Source: Jeongeupia chitinilytica
GTDB lineage: Bacteria > Pseudomonadota > Gammaproteobacteria > Burkholderiales > Chitinibacteraceae
Assembly (NCBI RefSeq): GCF_014652315.1
Contig: NZ_BMYO01000002.1
Span: forward strand, 186,001-250,000
DNA length: 64,000 nt
Direction of reading: 5' to 3'
Part shown: positions 1-7,804 of the stretch, piece by piece
How positions within the stretch are numbered: the first letter of the stretch is position 1
Layout: each line of letters starts with the position of its first letter
Notes under the pieces: generated by a model
Seen by the model: only the letters and a program-made list of their open reading frames with translations
Databases searched by the model: none
What the model was told of the DNA's origin: nothing
Position numbers and translations under genes: made by a program

Positions 1-918
1 ACGCGTGCGCCGCGCGAATGCGCCCGGCTGCTGTTGCAGATCGAGGCGATGCGCATCAGCCTGCGTGCGGTGATCGCCGACGTCGTGTCTGCCGCCGATA
101 CCGTCGGAACGCGTGCGGGTGCCGTTGCCGCGGCATCGGTGGCAATGATCGGGCGGGCACAAAGCCAGTCGGACGGTGTGAGCGGCGTGGCGGCGGCACT
201 GGAACAGCTGACGGTCTCGGTCGACGAGATCCAGGAGTCGACGCGGCAGAGCGCTCAGCATGCCGACCACGCCAGCGGACTGGCGCGGCGCGGCAGCGGC
301 GAGATGCGCGCGGCACAGGGGGCGACGCAGCAGGTGGTCGGCGTCGTCGACGAGGCAAGGGCAACGCTCGACGCGCTGTCCGACGCCGTCGGCAGCATCA
401 ACACCGTGACGCAGACGATTCGGGAGATCGCCGAACAGACCAATCTGTTGGCGCTCAACGCGGCGATCGAGGCGGCACGTGCCGGCGAACAGGGGCGCGG
501 GTTTGCCGTCGTCGCCGACGAGGTCCGCAAGCTGGCCGAGCGGACCAGCCAGAGCACCGGCGACATCAGCGCCACGATTGCGACGATGGCGGAGCGATCC
601 GCACTGGCACTGGCGAGCATGGCGCAGGCCGTCGATGCGGTGCAGCGCGGCACGGCCATGATCGACGATTGCGAACAGACCCTGCAGCAGATCTGCGATG
701 CCAGCAGTGGCGTCGAGCGTGCCGCGCACGAGGTCGACGGCATGTTGCGTCAGCAGTCGCAGGCCGCCGGTGACGTAGCGGCGAGCATGGAACGGATCAG
801 CACGCTGACCGAACAGAACGGCGTGGCGATTGCCGGCATGAGCGAGACGGCGGAAGCGCTGTCGGCGGTGGCCGACGAGCTGCACACCATGCTGCAGCAG
901 TTCGACAAGTCGCGCTGA
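1..918 (+). CDS. Methyl-accepting chemotaxis protein, C-terminal part (5' end cut by window)
   Basis: The frame is open from base 1, so the start lies upstream of the window and only about 305 C-terminal residues are seen. They form the cytoplasmic signalling coiled coil of a chemoreceptor. The highly conserved hairpin tip is plain (IAEQTNLLALNAAIEAARAGE, followed by GRGFAVVADEVRKLAERT), which is the CheA/CheW contact site in this family. Long Ala/Glu/Gln-rich heptad helices flank the tip on both sides. The protein ends in FDKSR without a CheR-docking pentapeptide (NWETF type). The ligand-binding domain and membrane segments are not visible, so the stimulus cannot be inferred. An internal TTG or ATG near base 34-49 would give a false start. 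Confidence 0.93.
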   Translation, partial: TRAPRECARLLLQIEAMRISLRAVIADVVSAADTVGTRAGAVAAASVAMIGRAQSQSDGVSGVAAALEQLTVSVDEIQESTRQSAQHADHASGLARRGSGEMRAAQGATQQVVGVVDEARATLDALSDAVGSINTVTQTIREIAEQTNLLALNAAIEAARAGEQGRGFAVVADEVRKLAERTSQSTGDISATIATMAERSALALASMAQAVDAVQRGTAMIDDCEQTLQQICDASSGVERAAHEVDGMLRQQSQAAGDVAASMERISTLTEQNGVAIAGMSETAEALSAVADELHTMLQQFDKSR

Positions 919-944
919 TCGCGACCGGCGGCGCGCCGCACGGT

Positions 945-1868
945 TCAGGCGGTGACGCAGGCCGCCATCGTGGACGTACGGAAGTGTGCCGGCAGCAACT
1001 CGAGCAGCCGGGCGCAGACGCCGGGTGCCATGTCGTGCCCCATGCCGTCGATCTCGACCAGCCGGGCCTGCGGGATCTTGGCCGCGCAATCACGGCCGCA
1101 CGCAGGCCGGACCAGCGGGTCATGGCTGCCGTGGACGATCAGGCTCGGGACATCGAGCCGGGCCAGTAGCGGACTGCGGTCCGGCGCTGCGGCAACGGCA
1201 AACAGCTGGCGCAGCACGCCGGCAGGGTGGATGGCCCGCGAGAGGCTGCGCTGCAGGCGTGCCCGTTGCATTTCGGCCGGCGTCGGAAAGCCCGGGCTCT
1301 GGATCACCGCGAAGTTGCGCATCATCCAGGCGATCAGCGTGTCGCGGTTGCCCGGCGCGTAGGCGTCGCGCGGCGGTCGGCGGACCAGCGCCGCCAGTGC
1401 CGCGCGTGTCGGTCCGGGCAAACCCGCTGCGCCACTGGTACTCATGATGCTGGTCAGGCTCAGCACGCGCTGCGGTGCCCGTGCGGCGACGAGCTGGGCA
1501 ATCATGCCGCCCATCGACACGCCGGCGACATGGACCGCATCGATGCCGAGCGCATCCATCAGCGCCAGCGTGTCGGTGGCCATGTCGTCGAGCGAGTAGG
1601 GGGCCCTGATCGCCAGCCCCATGCGTCGTTTGAGCAGGTTCCAGGGCAGGCTGGGTGCGCCCAGCTCGTCCAGATAGCTCGACAGGCCGATGTCGCGGTT
1701 GTCGAAGCGGATGACGCGAAACCCGGTATCGGCCAGCGACTGGCAGAACTCGTCCGGCCAGCCGATCAGTTGCATGCCCAGACCCATGATCAGCACTACG
1801 GGCGGATTACCGGCATCACCGAATTGTTCGTATTCGATCTGTAGTCCGTTGGCGCTGGCTTGGGGCAT
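945..1868 (-). CDS. Alpha/beta-fold hydrolase
   Basis: A 307-residue single-domain alpha/beta hydrolase. The oxyanion region is VVLIMGLGMQLIGW (about residues 24-37). The nucleophile elbow is GVSMGG with Ser118, and Asp250 (HGSHD) and His278 (GMGHD) complete the triad. There is no signal peptide, so it should be cytoplasmic. The arrangement resembles the large group of esterases and aromatic ring-cleavage hydrolases in which the substrate cannot be read from sequence. It lies between a chemoreceptor and clpB with no obvious operon partner, since clpB ends in its own terminator upstream. A purine-rich GGAG precedes the ATG. Function beyond hydrolase is not assigned. Confidence 0.88.
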   Translation of the reverse strand: MPQASANGLQIEYEQFGDAGNPPVVLIMGLGMQLIGWPDEFCQSLADTGFRVIRFDNRDIGLSSYLDELGAPSLPWNLLKRRMGLAIRAPYSLDDMATDTLALMDALGIDAVHVAGVSMGGMIAQLVAARAPQRVLSLTSIMSTSGAAGLPGPTRAALAALVRRPPRDAYAPGNRDTLIAWMMRNFAVIQSPGFPTPAEMQRARLQRSLSRAIHPAGVLRQLFAVAAAPDRSPLLARLDVPSLIVHGSHDPLVRPACGRDCAAKIPQARLVEIDGMGHDMAPGVCARLLELLPAHFRTSTMAACVTA

Positions 1869-1955
1869 GAGGTCTCCGGTCGGGTGCGGGGTCTTCCCTC
1901 GGACATCGGGGGCATTCGCATCGATTCAAGCGGAAATTGTGCCTGCTGTCGCCGG

Positions 1956-1984
1956 AAAAAAAACACCCCGCCGAAGCGGGGTGT
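1956..1984 (-). terminator. Rho-independent terminator of clpB
   Basis: A perfect 9-bp stem (ACACCCCGC / GCGGGGTGT, 1963-1971 with 1976-1984) has a CGAA loop. On the minus strand it is followed by a run of eight T (1956-1963). It starts 20 bases beyond the clpB stop codon. Confidence 0.9.
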
Positions 1985-2004
1985 GTCGGTGAGGGCACGC
2001 AGGA

Positions 2005-4581
2005 TCAGCGCTGGAACACGACCTTGCCGTCGACCGCGTCGACATGAACCGTATCCTTGGCACCGAACTCGCCGGCCAGAATGCGCTTGGCCAACGGGTT
2101 TTCGATCTCGCTCTGGATCGCCCGCTTGAGCGGTCGCGCACCGTAGACCGGATCGAAACCGGCTTCGGCAATCTGCGCGAGCGCGGCGTCGCTGACGTCG
2201 AGACCGATCTCGAGCGCGGCCAGCCGGCCCTGAAGGCGCTTGAGCTGGATCGCGGCAATGCCCTTGATCTGCTCGGCTGCCAGCGCGTGGAACACGACGA
2301 TTTCGTCGATCCGGTTGACGAACTCGGGGCGGAAATGCGCCTTCACTTCGGCGAGCACGGCGATCTTGGTCAGCTGGTAATCCTCGCCGGCCATCATCTG
2401 GATCTGCTGGCTGCCGAGGTTGCTGGTCATCACGATCACCGTGTTCTTGAAGTCGACCGTGCGGCCCTGGCCATCGGTCAGGCGGCCGTCGTCGAGCACC
2501 TGCAAGAGCACGTTGAACACGTCCGGATGCGCCTTCTCGACTTCGTCGAGCAGGATCACGCTGTACGGTTTGCGCCGCACGGCCTCGGTCAGGTAGCCGC
2601 CTTCGTCATAGCCGACATAGCCCGGCGGCGCGCCGATCAGCCGCGCGACGCTGTGCTTCTCCATGAATTCGGACATGTCGAGCCGGATGATGTGCTCGTC
2701 GGTGTCGAACAGGAACTCGGCCAGCGCCTTGGTCAGCTCGGTCTTGCCGACGCCGGTCGGCCCGAGGAACAGGAAGGAGCCGTACGGGCGGTTCGGATCG
2801 GCAAGGCCCGAGCGCGAGCGACGGATCGCGTCCGACACGACGGTGATCGCCTCGTCCTGACCGACGACGCGCTTGTGCAGTGCGTCCTCCATGTTCAAGA
2901 GCTTCTCGCGCTCGCCCGACATCATCTTGCTGACCGGAATTCCGGTCGCGCGGCTGACGACCTCGGCGATTTCCTCGGCACCGACTTGCGTACGCAGCAG
3001 CCGGGTCGGCTTGTCCTGACCCTCGGCGGCTTCGGCGGCCTTGAGCTTGGCCTCCAGCTCGGGCAGCTTGCCGTACTGCAGCTCGCTGGCCTTGTCCCAT
3101 TCGCCCCGGCGCTGTGCCGCATCCATCGCGTTGCGCACCTGTTCGATCTCTTCCTTGATCGACTGCGAACCGAGCACGGCGGCCTTCTCGGCCTTCCAGA
3201 TTTCCTCGAGATCCGAATACTCTTTTTCCAGTGTGCCGATCTCTTCCTCGATCAGGCCCAGACGGCGCTGCGATGCTTCGTCCTTCTCGCGCTTGACGGC
3301 TTCGCGCTCGATCTTGAGCTGGATGATCCGGCGCTCGAGCTTGTCCATCGATTCCGGCTTGGAGTCGATCTCCATCTTGATCTTGGCCGCAGCCTCGTCG
3401 ATCAGGTCGATCGCCTTGTCCGGCAGGAAGCGGTCGGTGATGTAGCGGTGCGAAAGCTCGGCCGCGGCGACGATGGCCGGATCGGTGATGTCGACACCGT
3501 GGTGGATCTCGTACTTCTCCTGCAGCCCGCGCAGGATGGCGATCGTCGCCTCGACACTCGGCTCGTCGACCAGCACCTTCTGGAAGCGGCGCTCGAGCGC
3601 GGCGTCCTTCTCGATGTATTTGCGGTACTCGTCGAGCGTGGTCGCGCCGAGGCAGTGCAGTTCGCCGCGCGACAAGGCGGGCTTGAGCATGTTGCCGGCA
3701 TCCATGGCGCCCTCGGCCTTGCCGGCGCCGACCATGGTGTGGATCTCGTCGATGAAGATGATGGTGTTGCCTTCATCCTTGGCGATGTCGTTCAGCACGG
3801 CCTTCAGGCGTTCCTCGAACTCGCCGCGATACTTGGCGCCGGCGAGCAGGGCGGCCAGATCGAGTACCAGGAGGCGCTTGTGCTTCAGCGATTCGGGCAC
3901 TTCGCCGTTGACGATGCGCTGCGCCAGGCCTTCGACGATGGCGGTCTTGCCGACGCCGGGTTCGCCGATCAGTACCGGGTTGTTCTTGGTCCTGCGTTGC
4001 AGCACCTGGATGGCGCGGCGGATTTCGTCGTCGCGGCCGATCACCGGGTCGAGTTTGCCGGCGCGGGCGCGCTCGGTCAGGTCGATCGTGTACTTGGACA
4101 GCGCCTCGCGCTGTTCCTCGGCATTGGCGTCGTTGACGTTCGCGCCGCCGCGCACGGCGTCGATCGCAGCTTCGATTGCCGCCTTGTTGCCGCCGTTTGC
4201 TTTTAGCAGCCGGCCGGCTTCGCCCTTGTCGTCACACAGGGCAAGCAGGAACAGTTCGGACGAGATGAACGCGTCGCCGCGCTTGATCGCGGCCTTGTCG
4301 GTCAGGTTCAGCAGGTTGGCCAGATCGCGCGAGACATTGATCTCGCCGCCGTTGCCTTCGACCTTGGCCTGACGTTCGAGCGCGGTGTTCACAGCCGCTT
4401 TCAGTGGCGGTACGTTGACACCGGCGCGCGACAGCAGCGCAGCGGTGCCCGAGTCGCTGTCGTTCAGCAGCGCAGCAAACAGGTGGACCGGTTCGATGAA
4501 GCCGGCGTCATGGCCGAGCGCCAGGCTTTGGGCGTCGGCGAAGGCGGACTGGAATTTGGTGGTGAGCTTGTCGAAACGCAT
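2005..4581 (-). CDS. clpB: ATP-dependent disaggregase ClpB
   Basis: An 858-residue Hsp100 chaperone of normal ClpB length. ClpB works with DnaK/DnaJ to pull polypeptides out of aggregates through a hexameric ring in the cytoplasm. Domains in order: N-terminal Clp_N repeats (about 1-145); first AAA+ with Walker A GEPGVGKTA and Walker B IIFIDEIHTM; the long coiled-coil M domain (about 410-530), which distinguishes ClpB from ClpA and ClpC; second AAA+ with Walker A GPTGVGKTE and Walker B ILLDEVEKAH; and the small C-terminal domain. Pore-loop GAKYRGEFEERL is present. It is transcribed alone, with a heat-shock promoter at 4619-4646 and a strong terminator. An AGGAG lies eight bases before the ATG. 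Confidence 0.98.
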   Translation of the reverse strand: MRFDKLTTKFQSAFADAQSLALGHDAGFIEPVHLFAALLNDSDSGTAALLSRAGVNVPPLKAAVNTALERQAKVEGNGGEINVSRDLANLLNLTDKAAIKRGDAFISSELFLLALCDDKGEAGRLLKANGGNKAAIEAAIDAVRGGANVNDANAEEQREALSKYTIDLTERARAGKLDPVIGRDDEIRRAIQVLQRRTKNNPVLIGEPGVGKTAIVEGLAQRIVNGEVPESLKHKRLLVLDLAALLAGAKYRGEFEERLKAVLNDIAKDEGNTIIFIDEIHTMVGAGKAEGAMDAGNMLKPALSRGELHCLGATTLDEYRKYIEKDAALERRFQKVLVDEPSVEATIAILRGLQEKYEIHHGVDITDPAIVAAAELSHRYITDRFLPDKAIDLIDEAAAKIKMEIDSKPESMDKLERRIIQLKIEREAVKREKDEASQRRLGLIEEEIGTLEKEYSDLEEIWKAEKAAVLGSQSIKEEIEQVRNAMDAAQRRGEWDKASELQYGKLPELEAKLKAAEAAEGQDKPTRLLRTQVGAEEIAEVVSRATGIPVSKMMSGEREKLLNMEDALHKRVVGQDEAITVVSDAIRRSRSGLADPNRPYGSFLFLGPTGVGKTELTKALAEFLFDTDEHIIRLDMSEFMEKHSVARLIGAPPGYVGYDEGGYLTEAVRRKPYSVILLDEVEKAHPDVFNVLLQVLDDGRLTDGQGRTVDFKNTVIVMTSNLGSQQIQMMAGEDYQLTKIAVLAEVKAHFRPEFVNRIDEIVVFHALAAEQIKGIAAIQLKRLQGRLAALEIGLDVSDAALAQIAEAGFDPVYGARPLKRAIQSEIENPLAKRILAGEFGAKDTVHVDAVDGKVVFQR

Positions 4582-4618
4582 GGGTTCTCCTCGCAGGCGG
4601 AAGTTCTGTATGCATGCT

Positions 4619-4646
4619 AGATGGAGCAGGCCTGACGCATTTCAAG
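4619..4646 (-). promoter_or_regulatory. Sigma-32 heat-shock promoter of clpB
   Basis: On the minus strand CTTGAA (4641-4646) is followed, after 14 bases, by CTCCATCT (4619-4626). This fits the RpoH consensus (CTTGAAA, 11-16 bases, CCCCATNT) well and lies about 40 bases upstream of the clpB ATG. clpB is a classical RpoH-regulon member. Confidence 0.8.
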
Positions 4647-4837
4647 CGGAAAGACCTTCGGGCGCCTGGGGGTATAAATCGGCGGGACGCGCCGATGTCC
4701 GCATCGACGGCATGGGTGGCCCAGGCGACCGGCGCGTCATGCCGGCGCGATGCGGAGTTGGCCATGGCGCCTGACCGAATGCGCTGCCGGATTTCAGTGG
4801 CTGCGGCTGTGGTGTCGAGTCCGGGAACGTTTCCGGA

Positions 4838-6184
4838 TCAGGTGTTCGGCCGGTCCACCGCTGTGGTGGCGGCGTGCGGCACACCGGCGCTGACCACGCG
4901 ATTTCGGCCGAGGTGTTTGGCTTCGTAGAGCGCCCGGTCGGTACGTTCGAGGAACGACGCGATCGATTCGGTGGCCAGCGTGGTGACGCCGAAACTGGCG
5001 GTCAGCGGCTGGCGGGTGGGCCAGAGGTTGGTTTCGACCGCACGGCGCAACGCTTCCGCCAGCTGGACGGCGTGCTCGAGCGAGGTGTCGGGGCACAGCA
5101 GCACGAACTCTTCGCCGCCCCAGCGGACGAGATAGTCGCGCTGGCGGATGCGCTTGCGCAGCAGCGCCGAGAACTGCTGCAGCACCGCGTCACCCATGGC
5201 ATGGCCGTGCTCGTCGTTGACCCGCTTGAAGTGGTCGATGTCGCAGAACACCGCTGCCAGCGGCCGCTCCTCGGTGATGGCCCGCGACGCTTCATCGAGC
5301 AGCGCGTCACGAATGCCGGCGCGGTTGAGCGCGCCGGTCAGCGGATCGCGTTTGGCCTTTTCGCCGATCTTGGCGTTTTCCAGCATCAGCGCCGCGTTGA
5401 GCTGCTGCAGTTCGGCCTCGCGTTCGCGACTGTGTGCCAGCGTGCTGCGCATCCGCAGCTGCCAGTGTGCGAGGTAGACCAGCGCGGCGCTCAGCCACAT
5501 CGCGACGATGAACAGCGCCATTTCACCGATGCTGACCCATTTGCCGCGGAATTCGATGTAGTCGATGCGGAAATCCAGATCGGCTTTCTCGCGGACACCG
5601 GCGGTATCCAGCAGCATCATCGGTACGTTGTGCGTTTCGACCGCGGCACGTTCGATCGGAATGTTGTTGTTGTTGAGCCACCAGGACGCAACGTTGAACG
5701 CGCGCATCGGCACTTCGATTTCGCTGCCGTCGGCATGCGGTTCGAATTGCAGCTCGTTCAGCCGCCAGGTCAGCGGGTTGTCGGCCTTGGCACTACCGGT
5801 ATCGAAATTGCGCAGGAACAGCCGCAGCCGCCGCGAACCGTTGCCGTCGGCTTTCACCTTGAGTGCGACGGTGGAGAAGCGGGAAAAATCGAGCCCCTGA
5901 TGCGGGTCGGCGCTGAAGGTGAAACGCAGCTCGCAGTACGGCCATTCATAGACCGGGCTCAACCGGCAACGCCACAGCAGGCGCTGACCCTGCCGCTGCA
6001 GGCTGGTGACCGAAGTGCCGCCTTCATCGGTGTCGGCAATCGCCACGACGCCGTAGGCGTGTTCGCCGTCGATCCGCATGACCCGGTTCAGCCCGAGGTA
6101 TTGCCACGCAAGCAGGGCGATACTGACCAGCAGCAGAATGGAAACGGCAGTGTGCAAGCGCCTGTCGGCGTCGGGGGAGTTCAT
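4838..6184 (-). CDS. Membrane-anchored diguanylate cyclase (GGDEF)
   Basis: About 448 residues. One membrane helix (about 11-31) precedes a roughly 185-residue periplasmic region, then comes a second helix (about 220-240), a short coiled coil and a GGDEF domain starting at RDPLTGALNR. The active-site signature is GGEEF, preceded by an RxxD inhibitory site (RQRD) five residues upstream, so an active and product-inhibited c-di-GMP synthase is expected. The periplasmic part contains LDFSRFSTVALKVKADG and a following LRLFLRNFDTG. These recall the beta-sandwich of CBM11/CIA30-type carbohydrate-binding domains, which is an inference from pattern only. An ATG at 6184 is chosen. A TTG at 6190 in the same frame is an alternative, and neither has a strong Shine-Dalgarno. 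A promoter is visible at 6213-6241. Confidence 0.92.
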   Translation of the reverse strand: MNSPDADRRLHTAVSILLLVSIALLAWQYLGLNRVMRIDGEHAYGVVAIADTDEGGTSVTSLQRQGQRLLWRCRLSPVYEWPYCELRFTFSADPHQGLDFSRFSTVALKVKADGNGSRRLRLFLRNFDTGSAKADNPLTWRLNELQFEPHADGSEIEVPMRAFNVASWWLNNNNIPIERAAVETHNVPMMLLDTAGVREKADLDFRIDYIEFRGKWVSIGEMALFIVAMWLSAALVYLAHWQLRMRSTLAHSREREAELQQLNAALMLENAKIGEKAKRDPLTGALNRAGIRDALLDEASRAITEERPLAAVFCDIDHFKRVNDEHGHAMGDAVLQQFSALLRKRIRQRDYLVRWGGEEFVLLCPDTSLEHAVQLAEALRRAVETNLWPTRQPLTASFGVTTLATESIASFLERTDRALYEAKHLGRNRVVSAGVPHAATTAVDRPNT

Positions 6185-6212
6185 TGGCAATCGGGTTTGA
6201 ATGGCTGTCCTG

Positions 6213-6241
6213 ATTACAATTAAACCGGTTTTTCAATGCAA
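6213..6241 (-). promoter_or_regulatory. Sigma-70-type promoter of the diguanylate cyclase gene
   Basis: On the minus strand TTGCAT (6236-6241) and TGTAAT (6213-6218) are 17 bases apart. This would start transcription about 20 bases before the start codon. The surrounding DNA is AT-rich relative to the genes. Confidence 0.6.
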
Positions 6242-6399
6242 TCCACAAACTGATTGCACTGGCTGTATCCCGAAGGGCATGCCGCTATTTCCATTGGATA
6301 TCGCTTGGGGATATTGTTGGCATGACGATGGAATTATCCGTTCGAAATTGCGGGCCAACTTGTTGGTAATTGTCATGATTAGTAAGTCTGGAGGAGTAC
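6242..6399. other. AT-rich intergenic stretch upstream of the FUSC gene
   Basis: This stretch separates the divergent diguanylate cyclase and FUSC genes. It is clearly less GC-rich than the coding DNA. It must hold the plus-strand promoter, but I see no convincing -35/-10 pair. A strong GGAGGAG Shine-Dalgarno ends it at about 6391-6397, just before the short reading frame at 6400. Confidence 0.5.
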
Positions 6400-6531
6400 A
6401 TGATTTCATGTAAGTGCAGCTGCAGGACTACGTCATCATTACCAATGCCAATTGGCTGCACTGCCCGTACATTTCGCGCTTTCAGGCCCGCGTGCGAATC
6501 CGTTCCGCCATGTTTTCCCATCCAGCACTGA
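6400..6531 (+). CDS. Putative 43-codon leader reading frame
   Basis: ATG at 6400 sits three bases after GGAGGAG, the strongest ribosome-binding site in this region. The frame reads 43 codons to TGA at 6529-6531, overlapping the first 22 bases of the FUSC gene in another frame. The product would begin MISCKCSCR and contain six cysteines in total (three of them among the first eight residues). It matches no family I know. The most economical reading is a translated leader that couples ribosomes to the weakly initiated downstream gene. It could equally be a chance frame, with the Shine-Dalgarno serving a longer GTG-started FUSC protein. Confidence 0.3.
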   Translation: MISCKCSCRTTSSLPMPIGCTARTFRAFRPACESVPPCFPIQH

Positions 6532-7562
6532 CCTTACAGCATGCGCCGGTCAACCGGCGCAAGATGCTGCGCGCGGTCATCGCGGTCGGCCTTCCGCTGA
6601 CGATCGCGTTGGTGCGGGGCGAGTTCCTGCCTGCGGTTTACGGTGCGGTGGCCGGGTTCTACACGCTGTTTGTCGACAGTGGCGGCGATACCGGCGAACG
6701 GCTGGCGGCCATCCTGTACATGACCGTCGGCATGCTGCTGGCCGGGATTGCCGGCGTTGTCGGCCACTACGTGCCCGGTTCGGCGCTGGTGCTGCTGCTC
6801 GGCTTCACCGCTGTCGCCGGCTGGCTGCAGGGGGCGGGCAGCGCGGTCGAATTCATCGGCAAGTACTGGCTGATCGCCTTTCTCTTCGGCGACAGTGCAC
6901 CCGACCTGCCGCCGCTGTGCGGTACCTACGTGATCGTCGGCGGACTTGCCGGCATGTTTGCCGTACTGGTCGATCTGGCCATCGCGCGCCGTCCCGAACC
7001 GCAGAGTGCACCGATGCTGCGCGACGCGGCGCGGCACCTTTTGCGCCGTCGCCACACCAATGGTGCGTTCACCTTCTATTTCATGGTGCTGGTCGTCGTC
7101 GGTTACGTCGTCGGTCACTGGCTTGGACTGACCCGCGCCTACTGGGTGCCGCTGACCATCGTCATCGTCACCGTTTACGACCCGCGCCACAGCATCCACA
7201 AGCTGATCCAGCGTCTGGCAGGGTCGCTGCTCGGCGCCGTGCTCGGTGCGCTGATCGTGCATTTCGTCCGTGCCGAATGGGCCCTGGCGCTGTGCGTGAC
7301 CGCGATGGCCGCCTGGCTGCCGGCGGCGCAGGCCCGCAACTACTGGGTCGCGGTGATTCCGATCACCGCATTGGTGATGGTGCTGCTCGATTTCGGCATC
7401 CTGCGCGGCAGCATGTCGGCAACGGATTTTGCGCTGGCCAGAATGGCCGATACCGTCGTCGGCTGCATCGTCTGCGGTGTGGGTGCCATGATCTATCTGC
7501 GCCTGTTGCCGCGGATCGAGGCGGCGCAGTCGCCACGCCGCTTGCGGCAGAAGCGGGACTAG
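6510..7562 (+). CDS. FUSC-family inner-membrane protein
   Basis: From the ATG at 6510 this is a 350-residue integral membrane protein with two blocks of hydrophobic helices. The first block is about residues 20-150 and the second about 200-320. A cytoplasmic Arg-rich connector (IARRPEPQ to LLRRRHTN) joins them. The second block carries the conserved FUSC pattern RAYWVPLTIVIVTVYDPRHSI, typical of the fusaric-acid-resistance / YccS-like aromatic-acid efflux superfamily. Such proteins normally work with membrane-fusion partners, and none is adjacent. The frame extends back to a GTG at 6414, but those extra 32 residues are unlike the family and lack a well-spaced Shine-Dalgarno. Substrate is unknown. 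Confidence 0.8.
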   Translation: MFSHPALTLQHAPVNRRKMLRAVIAVGLPLTIALVRGEFLPAVYGAVAGFYTLFVDSGGDTGERLAAILYMTVGMLLAGIAGVVGHYVPGSALVLLLGFTAVAGWLQGAGSAVEFIGKYWLIAFLFGDSAPDLPPLCGTYVIVGGLAGMFAVLVDLAIARRPEPQSAPMLRDAARHLLRRRHTNGAFTFYFMVLVVVGYVVGHWLGLTRAYWVPLTIVIVTVYDPRHSIHKLIQRLAGSLLGAVLGALIVHFVRAEWALALCVTAMAAWLPAAQARNYWVAVIPITALVMVLLDFGILRGSMSATDFALARMADTVVGCIVCGVGAMIYLRLLPRIEAAQSPRRLRQKRD

Positions 7563-7804
7563 ATAGTCAAATTTGTTGACTTAAACATCCTGGGGCTGTC
7601 AATGGCTGTGAAACCGCGGCCTGACATCACGCAAGTTTCATGCTGGCGGCGTAACAAGTACCGCCACGGGGCAGGGGCGATGGACTACATTTCCCGCATC
7701 AGACATCCGTACGCTGCGCGTCCGCCTGCCGCCAACCGGTGAAACGCGGACCGGACAGAATCAGTAGCTCAGGCGCCACGGCGCCGTTGCAAAGGAAATC
7801 ACAC
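7563..7804. other. Intergenic region upstream of pta
   Basis: 242 bases without a supported gene. AAGGAAA at about 7790 is the pta ribosome-binding site. A TTGACT near 7577 could be a -35 element but has only a poor -10 partner. No convincing riboswitch or terminator was recognised. Confidence 0.4.

Noticed and set aside
2044..4206. 720-codon plus-strand frame opposite clpB
   Set aside because: It is a codon-bias shadow of clpB on the other strand. The translation is Leu/Arg/Asp-rich low-complexity sequence with no domain, and clpB is unmistakable.
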